Assembly (NCBI RefSeq): GCF_000719095.1
Contig: NZ_JOEH01000023.1
Location: forward strand, 62,001 to 126,000
Source: Streptacidiphilus jeojiense
GTDB taxonomy: Bacteria; Actinomycetota; Actinomycetes; Streptomycetales; Streptomycetaceae
Direction: 5' to 3'
Length of the DNA: 64,000 nucleotides
A program made the translations under genes and the position numbers. Positions 39,074 to 47,064 of this stretch are shown piece by piece (position 1 is the stretch's first letter; every line of letters starts with the position of its first letter). The notes beneath the pieces are model-generated. The model was not told the DNA's origin, made no database searches, and saw nothing but the letters and a program-made list of their open reading frames with translations.

Positions 39074-39174
39074 GCCGGTCAGCCTAGAGCGGGCCGCGGG
39101 TGCGGCGGGGCCCGGCGATGCCGCCGTAACAGCGGGGGAACGAACGCGACACAGCAACTCCGGAGGATGGCCGA

Positions 39175-39864
39175 ATGGACCTTGCCGTCAGCGAACCCGA
39201 GACGCCCAGCGAGGCCGCCTACCGGCAGTTGCGCGACCGGCTGCTCGCCGGCGGCTTCCCGCTCACCCGCAGACTCGGCGAGGAGCGCCTGGCCGCCATG
39301 GTCGGCGTCTCCCGCACCCCGGTGCGGCACGCGCTGATCCGGCTGCACGGCGAGGGGCTGGTCAGCCGGCACCAGGACGGCGGCTACCGCCCGGCGATCC
39401 CCGATCCCGAGGACATCACCTGCCTCTACGAGGCCCGCCGGGCCCTGGAGATCGGCGCGATCTGGGCCCCCACCGAAGCCGGCCGCCGGCACGACCGGGC
39501 CGCGCTCGGCGAGTTGCGCGAGCACTGGGAGAACCTGCGCAGTGAGCAGCCCCCGGCGGACGCCGGCTTCGTCGCCGTCGACGAGGACTTCCACGTCCGG
39601 CTGGCCGCTGCGGCCGGCAACGAGGTCATGGTGGACCTGCTGCGCTCGGTCAACGCCCGGATCCGGGTGATCCGGATCCACGACTTCCTCAGCGACGACC
39701 GGATCGAACAGACCATCAGCGAGCACCTGGACATCCTGCGCGCGGTCGCGGCCGACGACCCCTCCACCGCGGAGCGGGTCTTCCGGGCGCACCTGGCCAA
39801 GTCCAAGGAGGTCGCCGAGGAACGGGCGCTGCGGGCCATCGCCCGGATGGCGAGGCTCGACTGA
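39175..39864 (+). CDS. GntR-family regulator, FCD subfamily
   Basis: A protein of 229 residues. The N-terminal winged HTH ([24 protein letters not shown] shortened: [28 protein letters not shown]) is followed by an FCD all-helical ligand domain with metal-binding His/Asp ([29 protein letters not shown]). FCD regulators usually sense small carboxylic or ureide compounds. GGAGG lies eight bases before the ATG. The biuret-hydrolase-like gene starts 34 bp later, so it probably controls that gene and perhaps the 35.9-38.4 kb pair. Confidence 0.92.
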   Translation: MDLAVSEPETPSEAAYRQLRDRLLAGGFPLTRRLGEERLAAMVGVSRTPVRHALIRLHGEGLVSRHQDGGYRPAIPDPEDITCLYEARRALEIGAIWAPTEAGRRHDRAALGELREHWENLRSEQPPADAGFVAVDEDFHVRLAAAAGNEVMVDLLRSVNARIRVIRIHDFLSDDRIEQTISEHLDILRAVAADDPSTAERVFRAHLAKSKEVAEERALRAIARMARLD

Positions 39865-39898
39865 AGCCGGCAGGACCTACCCGAGAGGTGCACCCCGG

Positions 39899-40639
39899 AT
39901 GACCAGCACCAGCACCACCACGAGCACCACCACCAGCGGCACCAGTACGCGCAGCTTCGGCACGGTCGCCGCCGAGCCCTACCCGTGGCCCTACGACGGG
40001 GTGCTGCGCCCCGCCACCACCGCGCTGCTGTGCATCGACTGGCAGACCGACTTCTGCGGCCCCGGCGGCTACGTCGACGCCATGGGCTACGACCTGTCGC
40101 TCACCCGCGCCCCGCTCGCCCCCACCGCCAAGGTGCTGGCGGCGGCCCGGGCCGAGGGCTTCACCGTCGTGCACACCCGCGAGGGCCACCGGGCCGACCT
40201 CGCCGACTGCCCGCCGAACAAGCTGTGGCGGTCCCGCCGGATCGGCGCCGGGATCGGCGACAGCGGCCCGTGCGGCCGGATCCTGGTGCGCGGCGAGCCG
40301 GGTTGGGAGATCGTGCCCGAGGCCGCGCCGCTGCCGGGGGAGCTGATCGTCGACAAGCCCGGCAAGGGCTCCTTCTACGCCACCGACCTGGACCTGCTGC
40401 TGCGCACCCGGGGGATCACCCATCTGATCCTCACCGGCATCACCACCGACGTCTGCGTGCACACCACCATGCGCGACGCCAACGACCGCGGCTACGAGTG
40501 CCTGCTGCTGACCGACTGCACCGGCGCGACCGACCCGGCCAACCACGAGGCCGCGCTGCGGATGGTGACCATGCAGGGCGGGGTCTTCGGAGCCATCGCC
40601 TCCTCCGCGGCGCTGCTGGAGGCACTCGGCGCGACCTGA
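39899..40639 (+). CDS. Biuret-hydrolase-like cysteine amidohydrolase (paralogue 2)
   Basis: A protein of 246 residues. The triad is Asp47 ([12 protein letters not shown]), Lys156 (DKPGKGSF) and Cys186 ([17 protein letters not shown]). PYPWPYDG at the front, [21 protein letters not shown] and [16 protein letters not shown] match what I remember of rhizobial biuret hydrolase (BiuH) almost block by block. It would hydrolyse biuret to allophanate and ammonia, or a close ureide such as ureidoacrylate. The first 20 residues are a Ser/Thr run, possibly a misassigned start; a GAGAGG ribosome site lies 10 bases upstream of the ATG. No allophanate hydrolase is in the window. Confidence 0.8.
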   Translation: MTSTSTTTSTTTSGTSTRSFGTVAAEPYPWPYDGVLRPATTALLCIDWQTDFCGPGGYVDAMGYDLSLTRAPLAPTAKVLAAARAEGFTVVHTREGHRADLADCPPNKLWRSRRIGAGIGDSGPCGRILVRGEPGWEIVPEAAPLPGELIVDKPGKGSFYATDLDLLLRTRGITHLILTGITTDVCVHTTMRDANDRGYECLLLTDCTGATDPANHEAALRMVTMQGGVFGAIASSAALLEALGAT

Positions 40640-40656
40640 GCCGACCGTGGTGTCGA

Positions 40657-40687
40657 GGCCCGCTCCGGAGGATCTCCGGGGCGGGTC
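40657..40687 (+). terminator. Terminator hairpin after the biuret-hydrolase-like gene
   Basis: Stem of 13 bp with two G-U pairs (GGCCCGCTCCGGA / TCCGGGGCGGGTC) and a GGATC loop, 17 bp past the stop; a TTG follows. Confidence 0.75.
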
Positions 40688-40700
40688 TTGTGCTGTCCGC

Positions 40701-40773
40701 TATCGCGATATAACGTGTTGACGAAAGCAATACCTCGCTACGTATACTCGGTCACGAGTAGTCGTGAACGAGT
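40701..40773 (+). promoter_or_regulatory. padR promoter with palindromic operator
   Basis: TTGACG (40718-40723) and TATACT (40743-40748) are spaced 19 bp. Overlapping the -10 is a 28-bp palindrome at 40746-40773: arms ACTCGGTCACGA and TCGTGAACGAGT with one mismatch and a GTAG spacer. A second perfect palindrome, TATCGCGATA, lies at 40701-40710 upstream of the -35. Long dyads with short spacers are typical PadR operators, so autoregulation is likely. Confidence 0.7.
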
Positions 40774-40804
40774 AGGAATGGCAGCGGACGGTCGGGAGAG
40801 CGCC

Positions 40805-41449
40805 ATGGCGAAGCGGAAGATGACCAACCCGCTGGCCCTGGCCGTCCTGGCGACCGTCCGCGAGCAGCCGCGCCATCCGTACGAGATCGCGCAGGTGCTG
40901 CGCTCCCGTGGCAAGGAGCACAGCATCAAGATCAACTACGGTTCGCTCTACACCGTGGTGCAGAGCCTGGAACGGCACGGCTTCATCGAGGCGTCCGGCA
41001 CCGAGCGCGACGGCCGCAGGCCCGAGCGCACCCTGTACCGGATCACCGAGGCCGGCAGCGCCGAGCTGCTGGACTGGCTGGCCGAGCTGGTCACCGACCC
41101 GGTCAAGGAGTACCCGCGCTTCGAGTCGGCGCTGTCGCTGATCGGCGTCTTCGCGCCGGACCCGGCGATGGAGCTGCTGCAGCGGCGGGTGGCCGAGCAG
41201 GACGCCCGGATCGCGGACCAGCGCGAGGAGTTGGCGGCGGTGCGGGCCTCGGGCGTGCCCAGGATCTTCCTGGTCGAGTCCGAGTACAGCCTGGCCATGC
41301 GGGTCGCCGAGAACGAGTGGACCAGGCAGCTGCTCAAGGAGATGGCCGACGGCTCGCTGGAGGGGATGGACGGCTGGCGCCAGTACCACGCCACCGGCGA
41401 GGCCCCGCAGGAGTGGCTGGAGCTGGAGGCCGAGCACACCCGGGAGTGA
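40805..41449 (+). CDS. PadR-family transcriptional regulator
   Basis: A protein of 214 residues. The winged HTH (MTNPLALAVLATVREQPRHPYEIAQVL, visible as LALAVLATV and HPYEIAQVL; INYGSLYTVVQSLERHGFIE in parts; ERTLYRITEAG) is followed by a dimerising helical C-terminus of the longer PadR class. The start at 40805 has GGGAGAG five bases upstream and is preferred over an ATG at 40778. It is followed after 201 bp by an ABC exporter that it probably represses, a frequent PadR arrangement for drug efflux. The ligand is unknown. Confidence 0.92.
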   Translation: MAKRKMTNPLALAVLATVREQPRHPYEIAQVLRSRGKEHSIKINYGSLYTVVQSLERHGFIEASGTERDGRRPERTLYRITEAGSAELLDWLAELVTDPVKEYPRFESALSLIGVFAPDPAMELLQRRVAEQDARIADQREELAAVRASGVPRIFLVESEYSLAMRVAENEWTRQLLKEMADGSLEGMDGWRQYHATGEAPQEWLELEAEHTRE

Positions 41450-41452
41450 CAC

Positions 41453-41484
41453 CAGCAACAGGCAGCAACAGGCAGCAACAGGCA
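41453..41484 (+). repeat. Three-copy 10-bp tandem repeat
   Basis: CAGCAACAGG occurs three times without change, followed by CA, immediately after the padR stop. Likely slippage in a non-coding leader. Confidence 0.85.
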
Positions 41485-41490
41485 CAGAAG

Positions 41491-41524
41491 GGCCCCGACC
41501 GGTGCAGCAACACCGGACGGGGCC
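41491..41524 (+). terminator. Hairpin between padR and the ABC transporter genes
   Basis: 14-bp arms (GGCCCCGACCGGTG / CACCGGACGGGGCC) with one mismatch and a CAGCAA loop. It could end the padR transcript or attenuate transporter expression. Downstream, a dyad GCTACGA (41562-41568) / TCGTAGC (41586-41592) lies in the likely transporter promoter region. Confidence 0.6.
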
Positions 41525-41650
41525 GGGAACCTCGGTACCGGCCTGCGAACAGGACTCGGACGCTACGAGGAACACACATTCCCCATCGTAGCCCGCGTCC
41601 CCGTCGTGGATCGGTACCCGAACGATCAAACGACCGAAGGGACCACCACC

Positions 41651-42712
41651 ATGACCAGCCCCAACGGCGGCGCGGTGCGGACGGCGGCAACCGTCCCGCA
41701 CCCCGGCGCCGGTCCGGCAGCGGCGCGACCGCTCGCCATCGAGGCCGTCGACCTCGTCAAGACCTACCAGGTGAAGGGCGGCTCCGAACCGGTCCGGGCC
41801 CTGGACGGACTCAGCATCGGCGTCGAGCCCGGCATCGTCTTCGGCCTGCTCGGCCCGAACGGCGCCGGCAAGTCCACCACCGTCAAGATCCTCACCACCC
41901 TCGCGGCCGCCGACAGCGGACGCGCCACGGTGGCCGGCCGGGACATCGCCGCCGACCCCGCGCTGGTGCGCCGCGCCATCGGCGTGGTCGCCCAGCGCTC
42001 CGGGGCCGACCCGGTCGCCACCGGCCGGGAGAACCTGCTGCTGCAGGGCCGCCTCTACGGGATGCGCGGTGCCGAGCTGGGCCGCCGCGCCGACGAGCTG
42101 CTGGACCGATTCGACCTGACCGACGCCGCCAAACGCCAGGTCAAGACCTACTCCGGCGGCATGCAGCGGCGCCTGGACGTGGCCCTGGGCCTGGTCCACC
42201 GCCCCGAGGTGCTGTTCCTGGACGAGCCCACCACCGGGCTCGACCCCGAGGCGCGCACCGCCATGTGGGAGGAGATCGGCCGCCTGGCCGGGGACGACGG
42301 CCTGACCATCCTGCTCACCACCCACTACCTGGAGGAGGCCGACCGACTGGCGGCCCGGCTGGCCATCGTGGACCGCGGCCGGATCGTCACCGAGGGCACC
42401 CCCGACGACCTCAAGGGCGAACTCCACGGCGACGCCGTCCACGCCGAACTGGTGGCGGCCCCGGCCGACGACGCACTCGCCGTCTACGAGGCGCTCGGCC
42501 GGGTGCCCGGCATCCGCGAGATCACCGTGGACGGACGGCGGGTCAGCGCCCGTGCCGACGACGGCGCCGCGGCCGTGCCCGCGGTGCTGGCCGCGCTCGA
42601 CCAGGCGGGCAGTCCGGTGGCCGCGGTCACCGTGGCGCGCCCGTCCCTGGACGACGTCTACCTCCGCTACGCCGGACGCAGCTTCGCCGACGCCGAAGGA
42701 GGCTCGCGATGA
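41651..42712 (+). CDS. DrrA-type ABC transporter ATP-binding protein
   Basis: A protein of 353 residues. Walker A is GPNGAGKSTT, the signature TYSGGMQRRLDVALGL, Walker B VLFLDEPTTGLDP, and the His switch LLTTHYLEEADR. The C-terminal extension (about 255-353) ending in RPSLDDVYLRYAGRSF is typical of the DrrA/daunorubicin-resistance group. It energises export of drugs, lipids or natural products. GAAGGGA lies nine bases before ATG 41651. The permease gene overlaps it by ATGA. Confidence 0.95.
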   Translation: MTSPNGGAVRTAATVPHPGAGPAAARPLAIEAVDLVKTYQVKGGSEPVRALDGLSIGVEPGIVFGLLGPNGAGKSTTVKILTTLAAADSGRATVAGRDIAADPALVRRAIGVVAQRSGADPVATGRENLLLQGRLYGMRGAELGRRADELLDRFDLTDAAKRQVKTYSGGMQRRLDVALGLVHRPEVLFLDEPTTGLDPEARTAMWEEIGRLAGDDGLTILLTTHYLEEADRLAARLAIVDRGRIVTEGTPDDLKGELHGDAVHAELVAAPADDALAVYEALGRVPGIREITVDGRRVSARADDGAAAVPAVLAALDQAGSPVAAVTVARPSLDDVYLRYAGRSFADAEGGSR

Positions 42713-43551
42713 GCAGCACCACCCTCCCCGCCCCGGCCCCGGCCGGCGCCTGTGCCGCGACCGGCGGCTCCCGGCTGGTCGAAGGCGCCGCGCAGACCTG
42801 GTACATGACGCAGCGCCAGTTCATGGCCTTCGCCCGGCAGCCTGCCTACCTGGTGATCACCCTGATCCAGCCGGTGATCTGGCTGTTCCTGTTCGGGGCG
42901 CTGTTCCGGAAGGTGGTCGAACTGCCCGGCTTCGGCAGCGGCAGCTACCTCGACTACCTGGTCCCCGGGGTGATCGTGATGAGCGCGGTCTCGGCCAACA
43001 TGTGGGCCGGGATGGGCACCCTGGAGGAGATCGAGCGGGGCACCCTGAACCGCTTCCTGATCACCCCGGTCCACCGCAGCGCGCTGATGAACGCCAATGT
43101 GGTGGCGCAGTCGGTCACCACCGCGATCCAGTCGCTGATCATCATCCTGCTCGGCTGGATCGGCGGCGCCGACTACCCCGGCGGGGTGCTCGGCCTGCTG
43201 ATCCTGGTCCTGGTCTCCTCGGCGCTGGGCACGATCTTCGGCGCCTTCTCCAACGCCCTGGGCATGCTGGTGCGCCAGCGTGAGTCGATCATCGGCATCA
43301 ACACCTTTCTGCTGCTGCCGCTGACCTTCCTCTCCTCGGCCTTCATGCCCCCGGCGCTGATGCCGCACTGGATGCAGGTGGTGGCCAGGTTCAATCCGGT
43401 CAACTGGGCCCTGGAGACCGGCCGTGCCGCGATGTCGGCGCACCCGCACTGGTGGTCGGTGCTCAGCCACGGCGGCTGGACGCTGCTGCTGGCGGCCTTC
43501 GCGGTCTGGCTGTCGCTGCGGACCTTCCGCTCCTACCAGAAGTCCGTCTGA
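42709..43551 (+). CDS. ABC-2-type (DrrB-like) permease
   Basis: A protein of 280 residues with six membrane helices, beginning at YLVITLIQPVIWLFLFGALF after a cytoplasmic N-terminus. The FLSSAFMPPALMPHWMQVVARFNPVNW motif (seen as FLSSAFMPPALMP and NPVNW) is a hallmark of ABC-2 exporters. It forms the membrane part of the exporter with the ATPase encoded just upstream; the ATG shares bases with the ATPase stop, ensuring coupled synthesis. Confidence 0.95.
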   Translation: MSSTTLPAPAPAGACAATGGSRLVEGAAQTWYMTQRQFMAFARQPAYLVITLIQPVIWLFLFGALFRKVVELPGFGSGSYLDYLVPGVIVMSAVSANMWAGMGTLEEIERGTLNRFLITPVHRSALMNANVVAQSVTTAIQSLIIILLGWIGGADYPGGVLGLLILVLVSSALGTIFGAFSNALGMLVRQRESIIGINTFLLLPLTFLSSAFMPPALMPHWMQVVARFNPVNWALETGRAAMSAHPHWWSVLSHGGWTLLLAAFAVWLSLRTFRSYQKSV

Positions 43552-43580
43552 CCCGGCGTCACTGCGGCGTCATCCCGGCG

Positions 43581-43973
43581 TCACTCCGGCGGCTGGTCGC
43601 GGTACTCCGCGGCCAGCCGCTTCGGCGCCCGGTCCAGCCAGGCCTCGACGATCAGCTCGCGCAGCTCGGCCGTCCCGATCCGGTCCAGCAGCACCAGGAC
43701 CGCCGGGAAGCCGTCGAAGTGCGGGATGGTGAAGTAGACCTTCGGATCCCCGCTGATCAGCGCCTGCCGGACGCCGAGGTCCGGCACCCGCGCGGCGACG
43801 ATCGGGCCCTGCGGCGCCCTGTCGCCCAGCGCCTCGACGTCCGTCCGCCGCAGCGGACGGTCCCAGACGAAGTTCCGGTCCTTGACCCGCCACTGGGCGT
43901 TCCCCCGCGAGACCACCTCGCTCGTCCCCGGCAGCGCCAGCGCGATCCGCCGCACATCGTCCCAGGTCGCCAT
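43581..43973 (-). CDS. MmcQ/YjbR-family protein
   Basis: A protein of 130 residues. WDDVRRIALALPGTSE, the WRVKDRNFVW strand, DPKVYFTIPHFDGFPAVLVLL (in parts) and LIVEAWLDRAPKRLAAEY match the MmcQ/YjbR CyaY-like fold. These proteins are small, cytoplasmic, and possibly DNA-binding; no enzyme activity is established. Convergent with the exporter genes and monocistronic, with a 42-bp gap to the dodecin gene. Confidence 0.9.
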   Translation of the reverse strand: MATWDDVRRIALALPGTSEVVSRGNAQWRVKDRNFVWDRPLRRTDVEALGDRAPQGPIVAARVPDLGVRQALISGDPKVYFTIPHFDGFPAVLVLLDRIGTAELRELIVEAWLDRAPKRLAAEYRDQPPE

Positions 43974-44015
43974 GGATACCGTCCGTTCCCCTCGATCCGC
44001 TCGATCCGTCCGCGG

Positions 44016-44243
44016 TCAGGCCGCCGGGCCGTCCGGGTCCTCCAGCCGGAAGCCGACCTTCAGACCGACCTGGAACTGGCTGACGGCTCCGTCGACGATG
44101 CTGCCGCGCACCTGGGTCACCTCGAACCAGTCCAGGCCGCGCAGGGTCTGCGAGGCCCGGCCGACCGCGTTGCGCACGGCGGCGTCGACGCTCTCGGAGG
44201 AGGTCCCGACGATCTCGGTGACCCGGTAGGTGTGGTCGGTCAT
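44016..44243 (-). CDS. Dodecin-family flavoprotein
   Basis: A protein of 75 residues. TYRVTEIVGTSSESVDAAV, RASQTLRGLDWFEVTQVRG and FQVGLKVGFRLE (each a beta-strand/helix block) match dodecin, including the Trp that stacks on flavin in WFEV and the Gln in SQFQVGL. Dodecins form hollow dodecamers that store or buffer flavins in the cytoplasm. GGAG lies six bases before the ATG at 44243. It is embedded in a longer shadow frame, so it is easily missed. Confidence 0.93.
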   Translation of the reverse strand: MTDHTYRVTEIVGTSSESVDAAVRNAVGRASQTLRGLDWFEVTQVRGSIVDGAVSQFQVGLKVGFRLEDPDGPAA

Positions 44244-44340
44244 GGCGCACTCCGTTCTGGACGGGAACTGCTGCGGCGTCTGCCCGTCCACCCTGCCGCA
44301 CCGCCCGGCTCCCCGCACCACGAACGGCTCCCCGGCCCGG

Positions 44341-44733
44341 CTACTTCGGCCAGCCGGGGGCGGAGCCGGGAGAGGCCGCCAGGGCGACCAGGTAGGCGCG
44401 GCAGCGCGGGCGGGCCTGCGCCAGCGCATAGGCCTGGGCGGCGGGCAGACCCTGGTGCTGCGCGGTGCTGCGGGCCGCCGGGAGCAGGGACTGGACGATG
44501 TTGTTCTCGCCTCCGGAGAGGCCCATCTCCTGGTAGTCCAGACCCATGTCGCTGCCGGGTGTGAGCAGGTAGCGCACCCAGTAGGCGACCGAATCCGCGC
44601 ACTCCTCGACCGGATCGACCCCGGTCGCCGTCGCCGTCGCGGTGGGGGACGGAGCGGTGGAGCGGGGCTGCGCCGCGCAGCCGGAGCAGAGCAGCAGCGC
44701 GATCGCGATGAGGGAGATCCGGCGCGGGCCCAT
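44341..44733 (-). CDS. Small lipoprotein of unknown function
   Basis: A protein of 130 residues. The signal peptide SLIAIALLLCSGC places the lipidated Cys at residue 19; a Thr/Ala-rich linker follows. The mature domain (VEECADSVAYWVRYLL, QGLPAAQAYALAQARPRCRAYLV in parts) is helical with two Cys that could pair. No family is recognised. It is 31 bp from the end of the kinase gene and on the same strand, so read-through from the sugar operon is possible. Confidence 0.75.
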   Translation of the reverse strand: MGPRRISLIAIALLLCSGCAAQPRSTAPSPTATATATGVDPVEECADSVAYWVRYLLTPGSDMGLDYQEMGLSGGENNIVQSLLPAARSTAQHQGLPAAQAYALAQARPRCRAYLVALAASPGSAPGWPK

Positions 44734-44764
44734 GGTCCAGTCTCGGCCGCGGCGGCACCGGAGT

Positions 44765-45817
44765 TCAACCCGCCGCCGGGGGCCCTCCTCCGCCCGGTCC
44801 CGACGCGCTGAAGAACGCGCGCAGCCGGCCGGTGGCCTCGGCGCGGGCTCGCTCCGGCCCCGCCACCAGGTCCAGCGCGGCCAGGGCGGAGCCCAGCAGC
44901 GGTGCGGCGGTGCTGACCAGGGGCCGGGCGCCGGGCACCGCCGCGGCGAGTCGCCGCTCGATCCGGCCGAGCAGCAGGCGGTGCCGTGCCGCCAGCACGC
45001 TGCCGCCGAGGACCACCTCCGGGTCCGGGTGGTGATCCGGGCCGCGGTCCAGGCCGAGGCGCCGCAGCACCGTGACGGCCATGCCGGCGATCTCGTCGGC
45101 GAGGCGTTCCACCAGGGCCCGGGCGGTCGGGTCGTCCTGGTCGCAGGCGGCGAACACCGCCGGGCAGAGTTCGCTCAGCCGGATCTCCGGGAGCGCGCCG
45201 CTGTGCAGGGCCGCGGTGACCTCGGCGACCGTGGCGGTGCCGAAGTGGCCGGTGACCGCGGTGCGCAGCAGGGTGTGCGGGCCGCGTCCGTCCTCGTCCC
45301 TGACGGCGTGCCAGAGCGCGGCGGCGCCCAGGTCCGCGCCGCCGCCCCAGTCGCCGGAGATCGGTCCCAGCGCCGGGAACCCGGTTCTGCGCCCGTCCGG
45401 GGCGACGCCGACGCAGTTGATCCCGGTGCCGCAGACCACGGCGACCCCCCAGGGCCGGCCGGCCCCGGCGCGCAGTACGGCGAAGGTGTCGTTGTCGACC
45501 ACCTGGTCGACCGCCCAGCCGCGGCCGGCGACGGCCCGGTGCAGTGCCTCGACCTCGTGCGGCAGGTCCGCCCCGGCCAGGAAGGCCGCGATGCCGTCGG
45601 CGACGACCCGGTCGTCCAGTCCGGCGTCGGCCAGGGCCTTGGAGCGGACCCTCGCCAGCACCGCCATCGCCGCCTCGACGCCGTGTACCTGCGGCCGGAA
45701 CCCCAGCCCTCTGGCCCTGCCGAGGACCCGGCCGGCGGTGTCGGCCACGGCGACGTCGGTCTTGCTGTTGCCGCCGTCCACCGCCAGCAGCAGGCCGTCG
45801 TGATGCTGATGATCCAT
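44765..45817 (-). CDS. BadF/BadG-type ATPase: amino-sugar (GlcNAc-like) kinase
   Basis: A protein of 350 residues of the ASKHA fold. LLAVDGGNSKTDVAV is the phosphate-1 loop, VVCGTGINCVGV phosphate 2, and ISGDWGGGADLG the sugar-contact stretch found in N-acetylglucosamine kinases. It would phosphorylate an imported amino sugar. ATG at 45817 shares a base with the GH4 stop (TGATG); a GTG at 45826 is possible. As last gene of the binding-protein/permease/GH4 operon it matches the place of csnK in the chitosan-oligosaccharide operon. Confidence 0.85.
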   Translation of the reverse strand: MDHQHHDGLLLAVDGGNSKTDVAVADTAGRVLGRARGLGFRPQVHGVEAAMAVLARVRSKALADAGLDDRVVADGIAAFLAGADLPHEVEALHRAVAGRGWAVDQVVDNDTFAVLRAGAGRPWGVAVVCGTGINCVGVAPDGRRTGFPALGPISGDWGGGADLGAAALWHAVRDEDGRGPHTLLRTAVTGHFGTATVAEVTAALHSGALPEIRLSELCPAVFAACDQDDPTARALVERLADEIAGMAVTVLRRLGLDRGPDHHPDPEVVLGGSVLAARHRLLLGRIERRLAAAVPGARPLVSTAAPLLGSALAALDLVAGPERARAEATGRLRAFFSASGPGGGGPPAAG

Positions 45818-47064
45818 CAGGCCCACCGCAGGTGCTGCCGGTTGGCGGCGACGAGCTTGCGGGCGAGCTGCTCGGCGGTGTCGATCTGGCCGATCAGGGG
45901 GTGGGCCAGCAGGGCGTTGGAGACGCGTTCCACGCCGCCGTGCAGGGCCGCCTCCAGCGCCAGTTCCTCATAGGCCGTCACATGCGCGATCAGCCCGGCG
46001 AACAGCGGCTCCACCGGGGCCACCGGCAGCGCCGCGGCACCGTGCACGCCGACCTTGGCCGGCACCTCGATGACCGCGTCGTCGGACAGGAACGGCAGGG
46101 TGCCGTTGTTGCGGACGTTGGCGACCCGCACCTCCCCGGTGTCCGCGGTGAGCGCGTGCACCAGCTGCACGGCCGCCTCGGAGTAGTAGGCGCCGCCGCG
46201 CTGGTCCAGCAGGGCCGGCTTCTCGTCCAGCGCAGGGTCGGCGTAGAGCTTCAGCAGGTCGCGCTCCATCGCGGCGACCTCCTCCGCGCGCGAGGGCGTG
46301 ACCAGCTGCTCGGCCAGGACCTCGTCGTGGGCGTAGTAGTAGCGCAGGTAGTAGGAGGGGATCACGCCCAGTCTGCGGACCACGTCCAGGGGCATGTGCA
46401 GCCGCGCGGCGAGGGCCGGACCGTGTTCGTCGAGCAGTCGCGGCAGCACGTCCACACCGTCCAGCAGGACGGCGCGCTCCCAGGTCAGGTGGTTGAGGCC
46501 GACGTGGTCCAGGGTGATCCGGTCGTGGTCGACACCGAGCCAGTCGGCGAAGGTGCGCTGGAAGCCGATGGCGACGTTGCACAGCCCGACGGCCCGGTGC
46601 CCGGCGTCCAGCAGGGCCCGGGTGACGATGCCGACCGGGTTGGCGAAGTCGACGATCCAGGCCTGAGGCGCCCGCTTGGCGACGCGCTCGGCCAGGTCCA
46701 GCACGACCGGGACGGTGCGCAGCGCCTTGGCCAGTCCGCCGGCCCCGGTGGTCTCCTGACCGATGCAGCCGCAGGCATGCGGCAGCGTCTCGTCGACGTG
46801 CCGGGCGTCCTGGCCGCCGATCCGCAGCTGGAACAGCACGGCGGCGGCGCCGTCGATGCCCGCGTCCGGGTCCGCGCCGGCGGTGACCAGGGCGGGGTGG
46901 CCCTGCCGGGCCAGGATGCGGCGGGCCAGCGGGGCGATCACCGCGAGCCGGTCGGGGTCCGGGTCGACCAGCGCGATCTCCTCCACCGGGAAGCCCAACC
47001 GGGCGAATCCGTCCACGAGTTCGGGTGTGTAGGTGGATCCCCCGCCGATAACGGTGATCTTCAA
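45817..47064 (-). CDS. Glycoside hydrolase family 4 (6-phospho-beta-glycosidase type)
   Basis: A protein of 415 residues. The NAD-binding start is KITVIGGGSTYTPELV. The catalytic metal site is Cys162 (GLCNVAIGFQR) and His192 (GLNHLTWER), as in NAD/Mn-dependent GH4 enzymes that cleave by oxidation, elimination and reduction. LYADPALDEKPALLDQRGGAYYSEAA (as KPALLDQRGG) is shared with 6-phospho-beta-glucosidases. It starts at TTG with AGGAG six bases upstream; TTGA overlaps the permease stop. It probably splits a (phosphorylated) glucosaminide taken up by the adjacent transporter. Confidence 0.92.
   Translation of the reverse strand: MKITVIGGGSTYTPELVDGFARLGFPVEEIALVDPDPDRLAVIAPLARRILARQGHPALVTAGADPDAGIDGAAAVLFQLRIGGQDARHVDETLPHACGCIGQETTGAGGLAKALRTVPVVLDLAERVAKRAPQAWIVDFANPVGIVTRALLDAGHRAVGLCNVAIGFQRTFADWLGVDHDRITLDHVGLNHLTWERAVLLDGVDVLPRLLDEHGPALAARLHMPLDVVRRLGVIPSYYLRYYYAHDEVLAEQLVTPSRAEEVAAMERDLLKLYADPALDEKPALLDQRGGAYYSEAAVQLVHALTADTGEVRVANVRNNGTLPFLSDDAVIEVPAKVGVHGAAALPVAPVEPLFAGLIAHVTAYEELALEAALHGGVERVSNALLAHPLIGQIDTAEQLARKLVAANRQHLRWA

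Noticed and set aside
40899..41141. Small forward frame within padR
   Set aside because: Arg/Ser/Thr-rich shadow of the padR frame without a ribosome site.
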